Positions 29,694 through 38,648 of a stretch of DNA of 64,000 nt are shown in pieces; positions within the stretch are counted from its first letter, which is position 1, and every line of letters starts with the position of its first letter. The notes below the pieces were generated by a model. That model saw only the letters and a list, made by a program, of their open reading frames with translations, was not told where the DNA came from and did not search any database. This DNA is from Nitrospira sp. MA-1 (lineage in GTDB: Bacteria; Nitrospirota; Nitrospiria; Nitrospirales; UBA8639): the NCBI GenBank assembly GCA_032139905.1, contig JAQJDB010000007.1, positions 1,426,001 to 1,490,000 of the forward strand. The letters run 5' to 3'. A program made the position numbers and the translations under genes.

Positions 29694-29941
29694 TCATATT
29701 TTTGTGGAGAGGAACCGGAATTCCGCAGATGATCGGATAGAATTTGATAGGCTGCATGAATTTCTTTAGTTTTGGTCTCTCCCTTTTTGTACATTTCCAT
29801 ATATTTCGCTGGATTATTGGTGAGGCCCGCGTAACGTGATGGGAACCAGATTCGCCTGGCATCTTCATAGCGTTGCTGTAAGACATCATGCGAAAACGGC
29901 TCGCTTAGATTGAAGAGAAGCAGTGCGTATTCTAGGGTCAT
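29678..29941 (-). CDS. J-domain-like protein without HPD
   Basis: 87 residues; AAGGGA lies nine bases before the ATG. The sequence follows the J-domain plan: a first helix (YALLLFNLSEPFS), a second helix (DVLQQRYEDARRI), a loop, then KTKEIHAAYQILSDHL as helix III. Where DnaJ proteins have HPD this one reads WFPSRY, so it should not stimulate the Hsp70 ATPase in the normal way. Degenerate J-like domains often serve as binding modules. It runs against the radical SAM genes and its end overlaps the second one. Confidence 0.6.
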   Translation of the reverse strand: MTLEYALLLFNLSEPFSHDVLQQRYEDARRIWFPSRYAGLTNNPAKYMEMYKKGETKTKEIHAAYQILSDHLRNSGSSPQKYDHGAE

Positions 29942-30094
29942 AAAGTTTGAATCCCTTGAGAAGGTATGAATTTTTTATCAGAAGGTCTTATAATACTCAG
30001 CAGGCCGATTAAGATTCTCAAGTGTTTCAAAGGAGCAGTGGTACTGTCAATTGGATTTCAGGCTACCCACAGTCGGTCTTTTTTTTAGAAAGGG

Positions 30095-31339
30095 TTGACG
30101 ATATTGCGTGAACTTCCAATATTAGAAGCTCCAAAGCTATTTGCCGGACACGATTACCGGGACGTGTTGAAGCGGGAAATGGATGCAGGAAAAATTCCAT
30201 TGAGCCTAGGAAAAGAATGTCCTGTCAAATGTGCGTTTTGTTATGAATTAGATCATTCCTACCGAGAAACGCTGGACCCACCAAAAACCTCCCAAGAGGA
30301 CTGGCAGTTCATTTTGAATTATATTAGCTCCAAGCCAACGGATCCTCTTCAGTTCTGGTGCCTTGGTGGTAATGAATACATGGAATGGACCGATTTGTTT
30401 CTTCATCCAAAGGCCATGGAGTGGATCGAAGATTTTTTGAAATTTACCGATAAAAACATTCAATTTTTTACGGTTGGTTTTGTCCATGTTCCCAAGATTC
30501 ATCGGTTGGTTGACCAATACCCTGGAAGAATTAATTTTGAGTTATCTGTCATTACCCTTGGAGAGTATCGACAAAAACTGATGCCGCATGCTCCATCTGT
30601 GAAACATCTGATGAAGGTCTTGGATGGCCCAGCGGTTTCTTCGGCAAACTTTTATGCTTTTGATAAAAATACGATGTCCACAGATGCGGAAAAGATTTCC
30701 CGGATCAATTCTCGATGCGTACTGTGGATGGGATGTTTGACGCCGGTGGGCGGGATTCAAGAGGACACAGCTCGTGTGATGCGACAAGGTAGAAAATATC
30801 TTGCTGTTGAAGCGGAAAGAATATACGATGCGGACCTTCCAAATTTTACGACAATTCATACGGAAGCCTATGTGACGGCTTTTTTGAATCGGAAGCGTAT
30901 TGTTAGTCTCTTTGATTCTTTGGAATTGGAAAAGCGTGATTCAATTGTCATGGCGGGTAGTGTGTATCGGATTTTAGCCATGTTCAGGAAAAATCGAGCC
31001 AGGTTCCTCTCTGTTCCGAATGCCACGCTTGGAGGAGATTCTGATTGTACGGTCTTGCTGACCCTGAATGACATAGCCAAACGATTGACAAAGGAAAAAT
31101 TTATCCATGTCCCTCAATGTATTGTGGAGTCAGGAAGAGGTCCAGGTCGCGATATTGCGGGGGTTCACATTGACGACTTTGTAAGTAAGACCGGAGTGAA
31201 AATAAGGATTCTGCCAAAAATTAGTACTAAGTTTGCCAATAATCGATTGTATCGCAATGGATCATTGCAAAACTATGTGGAGGATTATGTGCGTAATCCC
31301 TTGGTTCGTTCGTATGAAGCGATCGCGCCCATAGTGTAA
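30095..31339 (+). CDS. Radical SAM protein of unknown function
   Basis: 414 residues. LSLGKECPVKCAFCYE gives a canonical CX3CX2C cluster at Cys 42, 46 and 49, and FWCLGGNEYMEW shortly after fits the GGE-type SAM-binding strand. The C-terminal half (SVPNATLGGDSDCTVLLTLNDIA) recalls the C-terminal region of DUF512-type radical SAM proteins, weakly. There is no cobalamin domain, so it is not a third copy of the upstream pair. The start is TTG 30095 or TTG 30104; AAAGG at 30090 suits the second better. It lies 400 bases after the tandem pair on the same strand, with only the convergent J-like gene between, so a common pathway is possible. Confidence 0.78.
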   Translation: MTILRELPILEAPKLFAGHDYRDVLKREMDAGKIPLSLGKECPVKCAFCYELDHSYRETLDPPKTSQEDWQFILNYISSKPTDPLQFWCLGGNEYMEWTDLFLHPKAMEWIEDFLKFTDKNIQFFTVGFVHVPKIHRLVDQYPGRINFELSVITLGEYRQKLMPHAPSVKHLMKVLDGPAVSSANFYAFDKNTMSTDAEKISRINSRCVLWMGCLTPVGGIQEDTARVMRQGRKYLAVEAERIYDADLPNFTTIHTEAYVTAFLNRKRIVSLFDSLELEKRDSIVMAGSVYRILAMFRKNRARFLSVPNATLGGDSDCTVLLTLNDIAKRLTKEKFIHVPQCIVESGRGPGRDIAGVHIDDFVSKTGVKIRILPKISTKFANNRLYRNGSLQNYVEDYVRNPLVRSYEAIAPIV

Positions 31340-31426
31340 ATTGTCTTAAAGTTTTGTAATGGAATTTGATGGGAGGGTAGGTGGTCCAAAGCTACCCGAC
31401 AAATAAAAATTTCTGAGATTATCCTG

Positions 31427-31639
31427 GTGAAAAAACTAAGAGGATTTTTATTTTTTTTGTTACTACTTGGGGCTATAGGGTGTTCCGGAAATCTGGAAAG
31501 CCAAGAGACGTTTAATCTGCAGAAAAATGAAAATGATTCTTTTAGATGTGAAGAAATGACTAATGCAAGGTTAGGGGGTAGAGGCGTTCCTGACTGGCAA
31601 CGAGTGTATGAAGAATGCATGGTCACGGGAGGGCAGTAA
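31427..31639 (+). CDS. Small putative lipoprotein, 70 residues
   Basis: GTG start. The N terminus KKLRGFLFFLLLLGAIGC is a signal peptide ending in a lipobox (LGAIGC), so the protein should be lipidated and exported. The mature part is about 50 residues, polar, with two further Cys (FRCEEM, YEECM) that could form a disulfide. No known family. It follows the third radical SAM gene on the same strand by about 90 bases. Confidence 0.65.
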   Translation: MKKLRGFLFFLLLLGAIGCSGNLESQETFNLQKNENDSFRCEEMTNARLGGRGVPDWQRVYEECMVTGGQ

Positions 31640-31737
31640 AAGTGTTCGGATATTATGCAAAACCATGTAAGGTTTTGTGGATTTGAAATTCGTGTGACAT
31701 GTTTCTAATCCGTCCTGAAATGTTTCTCTAGTTGATT

Positions 31738-32670
31738 ATGGATTCTCCTAAAAACTGGCTGCAATTTTATCAGGTTGATGTATTCACAAGTGAGCCGTTT
31801 GGCGGGAATCCTTTAGCGGTGTTTCCCTCAGCGGGAGAGCTTAGTGAACGGGAGTTTCAACAAATTGCGCGTGAAATGAATTTGTCTGAAACGGTGTTTG
31901 TCCTACCGCCTACCGATCCCAAGGCTGCCGCTAAGGTCAGAATATTTACCCCTCTTCAGGAAATTCCGTTTGCAGGCCATCCAATTTTGGGGACATTCTA
32001 TGTTCTCGGAACAATGAAACATCTGGCCTTGCAGGAGCCCGTGACGAAAGTTTTCTATGAATGTACCCTAGGCTTGTATGCGCTTGACCTCATTGTTCTG
32101 AGGGGGCAAATTGAACAGGTCATTATGTCGCAACCCTCTCCGCAATTTATCGATGTCATCACACAGGCGGAAGCCATTTATGATATTGCCAAGGCTTTGG
32201 GAATTCACAGATCGCTCATTGCCGACACAATTTTCCCTGTTGAAGTGGTCTCGACAGGATTGCCGGTGCTCGTTGTGCCTATACGAAGCTTGACGGCCGC
32301 AAAATCCATGGAGGTTGATCATTCTGAAGTTCTAGAGATTTGTGCTCGCTTTGGGGCCAATGGAATTATGATCTTCACGACGATGACAGTGGAGGAAAGC
32401 GCCACTGTTCACACTAGAATGTTTGCCGATCCAATTGGTATTTCCGAGGACCCTGCAACCGGCAGCGCAAGTGGCGCCCTTGGTGCCTATTTAGTCAAGA
32501 ATGGAGTCGTGGAAGTTGGTCCAACCACCGAAATAGTTATGGAGCAGGGGTATGAAATTGACCGGCCATCCCGTATTTTGGTGCAGGTTTTTTCTGATGA
32601 TGATGTGATTAAGGAAATTAAAGTGGGAGGGCAGGTGGTAATGGTGGCGGAAGGAAAGATGGTTTACTAG
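31738..32670 (+). CDS. PhzF-family isomerase/epimerase-like protein
   Basis: 310 residues from ATG 31738 (TTG 31732 is possible). The family signature is strong: FYQVDVFTSEPFGGNPLAVFP, the catalytic Glu in MNLSETVFV, RIFTPLQEIPFAGHPILGT, and the C-terminal RMFADPIGISEDPATGSASGAL. PhzF proteins isomerise or epimerise small carboxylates; only one member acts in phenazine synthesis, and no phz genes are here, so the substrate is unknown. It stands alone, converging on the moaB-like gene. Confidence 0.88.
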   Translation: MDSPKNWLQFYQVDVFTSEPFGGNPLAVFPSAGELSEREFQQIAREMNLSETVFVLPPTDPKAAAKVRIFTPLQEIPFAGHPILGTFYVLGTMKHLALQEPVTKVFYECTLGLYALDLIVLRGQIEQVIMSQPSPQFIDVITQAEAIYDIAKALGIHRSLIADTIFPVEVVSTGLPVLVVPIRSLTAAKSMEVDHSEVLEICARFGANGIMIFTTMTVEESATVHTRMFADPIGISEDPATGSASGALGAYLVKNGVVEVGPTTEIVMEQGYEIDRPSRILVQVFSDDDVIKEIKVGGQVVMVAEGKMVY

Positions 32671-32764
32671 CGTGTAAAATTCCTCCCCCGCTCGCGTTAG
32701 AGGTGTTCTGAATGTTCCATAATGAGGATAAAAACTGAATTTTCAGGAAGATGCTTAGATTTGC

Positions 32765-33316
32765 CTACTTCGTTAGCTCTCCAGTTATGTGCCCTATTTC
32801 AGGTAGAATAAGTTGCTCCATTGCTAGGCGGACCGCCCCTTGAGAACCTGGAATAGAAAAAACGACAAGCTTTCCATGTGTCCCCGCCACGGCCCGACTT
32901 AACATGGCGGGGGATCCAATATCTTGATAACTCAAAAACCGAAAAATCTCCCCAAATCCATCAAGTCGTTTTTCTAAAAAGTCATCAACGGCTTCAAATG
33001 TGGAGTCTCGCCGTGAGATACCTGTCCCGCCATTGATAATGATAACCTGAAGGGCCTCTTGACCAATGGCTTGGAGAAGGAGGGCCTTAATTTCGGTCGG
33101 TTCATCTTTAATGATCCGGTATTCTGCAATGCTGTGTCCTTGCTCTTTTAAAAGATGACAGATTAACTTTCCACTGGTATCAGATTCTGGCGTTCGGGTA
33201 TCACTACAGGTGACCACCATGCAGGATAAAGAGGGTGCTTCCTGTATTTTGTGTGTGAGGTGAGATGGGGCTACGGTATGGGATCCTTGCCCTTCATGAT
33301 GTTGGTGGTCACGCAT
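32765..33316 (-). CDS. moaB: Molybdenum cofactor biosynthesis protein, MoaB/Mog type
   Basis: The MogA/MoaB fold is clear: MVVTCSDTRTPESDTSGK, INGGTGISRRDSTFEA (molybdopterin site) and VVFSIPGSQGAVRLAMEQLI. These proteins adenylylate molybdopterin before metal insertion. The frame opens at 33403, but that start would overlap the upstream ferredoxin gene by 62 bases and has no ribosome binding site; ATG 33316 avoids the overlap and gives 183 residues. Either way a His-rich leader (RDHQHHEGQGSH) precedes the domain, which is unusual and could bind metal. The start is uncertain. Confidence 0.85.
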   Translation of the reverse strand: MRDHQHHEGQGSHTVAPSHLTHKIQEAPSLSCMVVTCSDTRTPESDTSGKLICHLLKEQGHSIAEYRIIKDEPTEIKALLLQAIGQEALQVIIINGGTGISRRDSTFEAVDDFLEKRLDGFGEIFRFLSYQDIGSPAMLSRAVAGTHGKLVVFSIPGSQGAVRLAMEQLILPEIGHITGELTK

Positions 33317-33341
33317 GGTTCCCAAGGTGGCTAAACCTGGC

Positions 33342-33668
33342 TTAGGCCCAAACGGAATCCGGTTTGAGCTGTGCAGCAGGCTCTCCTTTTTTGATGTGCT
33401 CATCTAAAATAACCGCTACATCGGAGTCTTTGACCTGGGAGTACCAAGTTCCTGTCGGATAGACGACCACGTTTGGGCCACTTTCGCAAGGCCCGAGGCA
33501 AGTTGTCCCAGTGACTAATACCTCGCCAGGTTGAACCCCACGTTCAATCAAGCCCATATTGAGTGCCATTAATAAATTTTGAGCTCCCGCAGCTCCACAT
33601 GAAGGCTTGGGATGCCCAGGAGGACGGGAGTTCGTGCACACTAGAATATGATACTTCGGTTTTGGCAT
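33342..33668 (-). CDS. Thioredoxin-fold [2Fe-2S] ferredoxin
   Basis: 108 residues with an AAGGAG ribosome binding site. The Cys pattern fits Shethna-type ferredoxins: HILVCTNSRP...CGAAGAQ, then TTCLGPCESGPNVVVYPTGTWY. The thioredoxin-like fold binds one 2Fe-2S cluster at the four Cys. It is soluble and carries single electrons; its partner is not evident, but the moaB-like gene follows on the same strand. Confidence 0.87.
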   Translation of the reverse strand: MPKPKYHILVCTNSRPPGHPKPSCGAAGAQNLLMALNMGLIERGVQPGEVLVTGTTCLGPCESGPNVVVYPTGTWYSQVKDSDVAVILDEHIKKGEPAAQLKPDSVWA

Positions 33669-33732
33669 AGAAACTCCTTCTTAATGAAAAAATAAAGGTG
33701 AATGGAAATTCAATGATAAATGGATAAAAGGC

Positions 33733-34176
33733 TCATTTTGAGCGAAACAAATCCCACATGTCCACGCATTCATCCGGCAACTTCCAATGCTTGACTCCCG
33801 CGAGAATCCAATCTAAATAATGATCTTTGGCCTTAAATCTTCCAATGCTTTGGGCTACATGTGTGCTGACGAATTCCTTTTCTCCATCCTCAGTGAACAC
33901 ATGTACTTCAACATGACGAAAAGCTCCTTCGGGAAGATCTCCCTCGAACTTGTCCATTTCCTGGACATCCTCCGGGGTAAGGTCAAAAACCCCTCCCCAC
34001 ACTCGTTCACCAGCAGAAGGGGCAATAGTGGCCAATCCACAGCGCCATTGGTTAGACCAGCGCCCAAATTTGATGGTGTGGTCTGGCACGTATGCCTTAA
34101 ATAAAAATTGTGCTTCAGGAGCACGTCGTTTAAGCTGCGTGGGATTCAAATTGTCTGCATAAATGAAAAAGCGCAT
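33733..34176 (-). CDS. Gamma-glutamylcyclotransferase-like protein
   Basis: 147 residues. It starts MRFFIYADNLNPTQLKRRAP, matching the YGSN-type loop of the GGCT/AIG2 fold with Asp-Asn in place of Ser-Asn, and has WGGVFDLTPEDVQEMDKFEG, where the Glu of KFEG is the expected catalytic acid. Members cyclise gamma-glutamyl amines to 5-oxoproline. The substrate is unknown. It is 64 bases upstream of the ferredoxin gene on the same strand. Confidence 0.78.
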   Translation of the reverse strand: MRFFIYADNLNPTQLKRRAPEAQFLFKAYVPDHTIKFGRWSNQWRCGLATIAPSAGERVWGGVFDLTPEDVQEMDKFEGDLPEGAFRHVEVHVFTEDGEKEFVSTHVAQSIGRFKAKDHYLDWILAGVKHWKLPDECVDMWDLFRSK

Positions 34177-34413
34177 GGTTTAAGTCCTGTCTGTTTAGGG
34201 GAAAGGTAGTATTACCATACTGCCTTCGCGAACTGTCAAGAACTGATTTTCGATATCCTAAGGGCGGTAACTGTATTTTGTATGGTCGGGAAGGATCTGA
34301 AGCAGAGCTTATGACCTGGCCATAAAACTCTCAAACCAAGGATTGGGGATGGGACTTAGGTCAAGATTGATGGAAAATGGACATCAAGGTAGAGATGGAC
34401 CGGGCTCTTAGGC

Positions 34414-34962
34414 CTAAGTCCTTGGCGAGAGATGTAACTGTTGGTTGGAATGGTCCAGACGAACAAGAAAATGATCAAAAAAACTGAGACCCAGTAGGCC
34501 ATCAATCCCGTCTGGGAGGTCCGGGATGGTAAATATGACTACCTGGACATTTTCCCTTCCTGTATTTCCCACACGAATTTTTCGTGCGATGCCTAACTCG
34601 GCCTGTACTTTTCCCCCAACAGTAAAGAGGGTAATCCGCGAATTTGCCAAATCTGAGCGAATTCCTGCATCAAATGCCAAATTTTCAGAAATGGTCGTAT
34701 ATGTTGCCCCCGTATCAACAATGAGTCTGGATTCATGGAAGTCATTTAATTCCACTCGTGCCACCCAAACACCTCCTAAATGTTCAAGGGGAATCACAGA
34801 ATCATTGGATTCAGCAGTTATTGGGTTTGATTTGTATGAAGGTAAGCGAATGGAGAAGGGGGATTGGTCTAATGATAGTCGACTGAAAATTGCCTGGCTA
34901 CCCACCACTGTTACGATGGCTATTCCCAAAAAGGTAATGAAAAGTTTGTTGGCAGTCCCCAA
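34414..34962 (-). CDS. Membrane-anchored retropepsin-like aspartic protease
   Basis: 182 residues from TTG 34962, which has AAGGGA seven bases upstream. A single N-terminal hydrophobic segment (LFITFLGIAIVTVVGSQAIF) would anchor it, with the rest in the periplasm. The protease domain has the active-site RLIVDTGATYTTIS and the later GIDGLLGLSFFDHF and LDHSNQQL elements of bacterial retropepsins, which work as dimers because only one DTG is present. The substrate is unknown. Confidence 0.82.
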   Translation of the reverse strand: MGTANKLFITFLGIAIVTVVGSQAIFSRLSLDQSPFSIRLPSYKSNPITAESNDSVIPLEHLGGVWVARVELNDFHESRLIVDTGATYTTISENLAFDAGIRSDLANSRITLFTVGGKVQAELGIARKIRVGNTGRENVQVVIFTIPDLPDGIDGLLGLSFFDHFLVRLDHSNQQLHLSPRT

Positions 34963-35289
34963 TGCTTAAATCCCTTGTTGAAGGAGCAGGTGTTAATGAT
35001 TCTTTCCTTTGTATGGACCTCAGAACGTTTGTCGGTTGGGTCGGGGATAGCCTTAAAGACTGAAGTGAACAGTGAAATGGTTCTAGTTTTTCTTGATGGA
35101 GTGGTGTAGGGGGTTTTATTGGTTTTATAAACGGTTGTCGGAAATTGGTCACAGACCCATGCTGTAAGTAAGGCAATGGTGTAGTTGCGGGCGATTTGAT
35201 TTTTGTTGCAATTTAGTTGCAATTAATGTTGACTCTCGTAAGGCCATTTGGTATTTTCGCCCGCAAGGCTTTTATTGACCAAAAACTTC

Positions 35290-35625
35290 ATGATCCGAAT
35301 GCCGCCATCTCCAATTTCTCGATGTAATATCAGCTTATCCCTCGCACTTGCTTTGGTATTGTTGAGTTCAATACCGTTTGTGCAGGCCTTAGAAATCCAT
35401 CATGTATTTGCTGAGGTGGATTATGATGGGCATCAACATTCTGATGATGATTTGTGCCAATGGGTACAGCACCATACTTCCAATTCCCTAGTTTGGGATG
35501 CCACGGGTTTATCTCATTGTTCTGTAGCCTCCGGTTTCCTTTCCCCTGATCGAGAAGAGAGGTATCGGTCTCTCACCATTCCTCTCGGTAACCCTCGCGG
35601 TCCTCCAGCTTCCTTCTTCTCCTAA
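35290..35625 (+). CDS. Small secreted His-rich protein (DUF2946-like)
   Basis: 111 residues from ATG 35290; the frame opens at 35248 with TTG. A signal peptide (ISLSLALALVLLSSIPFVQA) is followed by a short mature part with the metal-ligand-like stretch DYDGHQHSDDDLCQW and VQHHTSNSL, plus a second Cys in LSHCSV. Proteins with this H/C/W pattern are commonly found next to TonB-dependent metal receptors, and here the receptor gene follows. A role in metal capture is inference. Confidence 0.65.
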   Translation: MIRMPPSPISRCNISLSLALALVLLSSIPFVQALEIHHVFAEVDYDGHQHSDDDLCQWVQHHTSNSLVWDATGLSHCSVASGFLSPDREERYRSLTIPLGNPRGPPASFFS

Positions 35626-35750
35626 TTTTCTTTTCCACAACGGTCTTCCACCGCCGATTCATCCATGCGCGGCTTTCCTGACGGGGGTTGCCTGTGATGA
35701 CGCAAGGGGAGAATACGCCTAATTGATTATTAGATGCTGGAGGTTTCTGT

Positions 35751-38195
35751 ATGTTGATCGGGGATGGTAAATGGGGGGAGTGGTGTGCCCTTGTTCTCTG
35801 GATTTTCGGATTGGGGACGTTTATGGGTGTTGGTCTTGTCCAAGCTGTGGAACAAGACAATGACAAAAAAGTCTGGATTGTAACCGGTATAGTGCAATAC
35901 GAGGATTTTCGCCGAGTTCCTCAGGTAACGGTGGAATTGCGGGATCAGGAAGGCACCATCATTAATACTCAGGTGTCGAATGAAGGGGGGGAGTTTATTT
36001 TTGCTCCTCCTGAGTCTGGTATTTATTCTATTCAAGCAACCCAGTCTGACTTATCGAGCGAGTCCACTATTCTTAAGATTGAAAATGATCCTTTGCTCGA
36101 GGTCAAGTTAACCCTGGCACATCGCCAGGAACTCACTCTTGATGTTGTGGCGTCATTGCCTCCCATTCAGAGTCGTCTCTCCGGAGAATCCTATTCGGTG
36201 AGTCGTAAGGATATCGAGGAATTACCCCGAGGGAATAATATTGCCCTTAATGATCTGCTTTTAACCCTCCCTAGTGCTGTAGACGGGGGACTGAAGCAAG
36301 TGCACATTCGTCAGGATCACGCTAATTTTCAATTTCGGATTGATGGGGTCCCCGTTCCGGATACCGTATCTTCTGTCTTTACGGATGTCATTTCCCCACG
36401 TACCTGGGAGCGCGCAGACATTATTTTGGGTGGGCCGGAAGCGCAATTCGGGAATAAAACCGCGGCGGTAATTGACATAACGACGAAAAGCGGGACCCAA
36501 CCCGACTCTGGCTCATTGCAATTCTTTGGTGGCTCAAACGAAACACTGAACCCTTCTTTTGAATATGGGGGAACCGTCGGCTCAGAATTTCGGTATTACC
36601 TGATGAATAGCTTTATCTCTACAAACAGAGGAATTAATCCTCCCACTTTAGGAAAAAGCGTATTTCATGACCAAAGTAACCAAAACCAATCCCTTTTCCG
36701 TGGAGATTGGCAGATTGATAATCAGAACAGTGTCACGGTGTTGTTCCTGAATTCGATTGCCAAATTTGAGATTCCCACTCAACCTGGCCTAGCGGCCAAT
36801 CCTACCTTAGTTGGACTGATCCAGGGAGAGAATCCAGGTTTTGAGCCGGTTAATTCTCAAAATATAAATGAATACCAAAAGGAAAATAATCAATATTCCC
36901 AGCTCGTCTGGCGCCAGGATTGGAGTCATGATCGGTTTTTCAGTCTGGCCGGATTTTTTCAGCATTCCCGAGCCACATTCACAACCGACCCCTTCAATGC
37001 CTTATCGTATACGTCAGATCCTGACGAACCTTTTTCGGCCGGAGATCAGGACCGATGGGCCTATACTGGAGGGATACGGTTTGATTACAGTCATCGATTA
37101 AATTCGAATCATTTAGTGAAAACGGGATTTCAGATTCAAAGGACCCAAGCTGTGAATAAAACCCGGCTATCGGCATTTTTGAGAGATGAAGCCGGTGATC
37201 CGGTAGGGGGAGTCATCTCTCGGAATGGCGATAATCGCACCATTGGATGGCGCGAGGAATTCTGGATTCAGGATCAATGGACTCCCTGGGCTCAATGGAC
37301 CTTTAATCTTGGTGTTCGCTTCGATCAAATCCAGGCGTTAACCAATGATATGCAAGTGAGTCCGCGGATAGGTGCTACATACGCCATGACTCCAAATCAT
37401 GTCTTTCATGCCTTCTACGGGAGATTGTTTACTCCGCCAAATATAGAAAGTGTGCCTTTTCTTCAACTGAACACGGTAGGAACTACGGCGGAGCCAGAGA
37501 ATTTGACTAATACCACGGTGAAACCCGAACGGGCTCATTATTTTGAGGTCGGTTCTGCCCATGCCTTGGGGGATTCTTTGTCAATAGAATTGACCGGTTA
37601 TTATAAATTAAGTAAAAATTTATCCGACGCCGGACAATTCGGAACAACCCCGCTCCTTAATTATTTTGCGTTTAAACGCGGTTGGCAGCGGGGAATCGAC
37701 TTGGCTGTGAAAGCCAAGTTTTTAGAAAATCTATATGGGCGTGGGAATGTCGCATGGGGCCAGTGTCGAGGGAAAAAGCTTCAATCAGGTTTTATGTTGT
37801 TAGAGCAGGAAGAAATTAATGATATCAATTCCAGCAGTGGAGTATATTGTGATCATATGCAACTGGTCACCAGTTCGGCTGTCCTAACTTATCGTCCGTT
37901 CACGAAAACAACTATCACTGGGCAAATGTTATTTGGGTCGGGGATGCGGACAACAGACGGGGGAGGAAAAACCAATGCCACCCATAGCCCGTCGTATACC
38001 ACTTATAATCTTTCCATTGAGCATCTGCTTCCTCTATGGGATAAGTATAAACTGTTGCTTGGGTTTGATGTCATTAATCTGCTCGACCAACATGTGTTTT
38101 TAAATGATGGAGAGGGAAGTATTGGGCTTGGTGTGGCACATGCTAATATGCCGCGATCTTTTTTCTTTCGTGGGCAATTCTTTTTCGGTGGATAA
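35751..38195 (+). CDS. TonB-dependent outer-membrane receptor
   Basis: 814 residues with a GGAGGT ribosome binding site. After the signal peptide comes a carboxypeptidase-regulatory-like domain (about 40-125), then the plug (LPRGNNIALNDLLLTLPSAV, FRIDGVPVP, GGPEAQFGNKTAAVIDI) and a long beta-barrel with alternating residues, ending in FFFRGQFFFGG, where the last residues are not the usual single terminal Phe. It imports a ligand across the outer membrane using TonB energy. The cargo cannot be read from sequence; the His-rich protein before it and the TonB-domain gene after it point to metal or a metal complex. Confidence 0.9.
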   Translation: MLIGDGKWGEWCALVLWIFGLGTFMGVGLVQAVEQDNDKKVWIVTGIVQYEDFRRVPQVTVELRDQEGTIINTQVSNEGGEFIFAPPESGIYSIQATQSDLSSESTILKIENDPLLEVKLTLAHRQELTLDVVASLPPIQSRLSGESYSVSRKDIEELPRGNNIALNDLLLTLPSAVDGGLKQVHIRQDHANFQFRIDGVPVPDTVSSVFTDVISPRTWERADIILGGPEAQFGNKTAAVIDITTKSGTQPDSGSLQFFGGSNETLNPSFEYGGTVGSEFRYYLMNSFISTNRGINPPTLGKSVFHDQSNQNQSLFRGDWQIDNQNSVTVLFLNSIAKFEIPTQPGLAANPTLVGLIQGENPGFEPVNSQNINEYQKENNQYSQLVWRQDWSHDRFFSLAGFFQHSRATFTTDPFNALSYTSDPDEPFSAGDQDRWAYTGGIRFDYSHRLNSNHLVKTGFQIQRTQAVNKTRLSAFLRDEAGDPVGGVISRNGDNRTIGWREEFWIQDQWTPWAQWTFNLGVRFDQIQALTNDMQVSPRIGATYAMTPNHVFHAFYGRLFTPPNIESVPFLQLNTVGTTAEPENLTNTTVKPERAHYFEVGSAHALGDSLSIELTGYYKLSKNLSDAGQFGTTPLLNYFAFKRGWQRGIDLAVKAKFLENLYGRGNVAWGQCRGKKLQSGFMLLEQEEINDINSSSGVYCDHMQLVTSSAVLTYRPFTKTTITGQMLFGSGMRTTDGGGKTNATHSPSYTTYNLSIEHLLPLWDKYKLLLGFDVINLLDQHVFLNDGEGSIGLGVAHANMPRSFFFRGQFFFGG

Positions 38196-38201
38196 TTTTT
38201 T

Positions 38202-38648
38202 ATGAGTGGTTCGCGAATTCTTGTCTTCTCTTTGTCCATTTTCTGGCTGGTGAGTCTTCCCTGGTCATCGTATTCGGCTGAATCCGATTTTGCGACTCAT
38301 GATTCTGACCACGAGGATGATCGAGAGGTTGAGACTCTTCCTGCTGTTCATGTTCATGGATTACGACTAAATAAAGACCAACAAATAGGACCGGTCCCTC
38401 AACGGACACCCTGGCCGACGGTTCCGCCCACCTTAGATGGGCAGGTCCTAGATGATTGGCTCAAAGCTCGAATTTTGGTTAGTAAATCTTCCGAGGTGAC
38501 GGTCGTGATCCTTCAACCTGCCACGCATCGAGAACTCACTCAATCCTCATTGGCAGCTCTCAAACAATGGACGTTCTTACCTCAAATGGATGGAGATGAA
38601 CCAATTGATGGTGAAGTCTCACTCCGTATTCACTTCCGCACTCAGTAA
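38202..38648 (+). CDS. Secreted TonB-C-terminal-domain protein
   Basis: 148 residues, starting six bases after the receptor stop. An N-terminal hydrophobic segment (ILVFSLSIFWLVSLPWSSYSA) looks more like a cleavable signal peptide than a TonB anchor. A short acidic, His-containing linker (DHEDDREVETLPAVHVHG) leads to a TonB C-terminal-like domain (VTVVILQPATHRELTQSSLAALKQW, residues split here by reading). The Pro-rich spanning region of a true TonB is missing, so it may be a receptor accessory instead of the energy transducer. Confidence 0.72.
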   Translation: MSGSRILVFSLSIFWLVSLPWSSYSAESDFATHDSDHEDDREVETLPAVHVHGLRLNKDQQIGPVPQRTPWPTVPPTLDGQVLDDWLKARILVSKSSEVTVVILQPATHRELTQSSLAALKQWTFLPQMDGDEPIDGEVSLRIHFRTQ

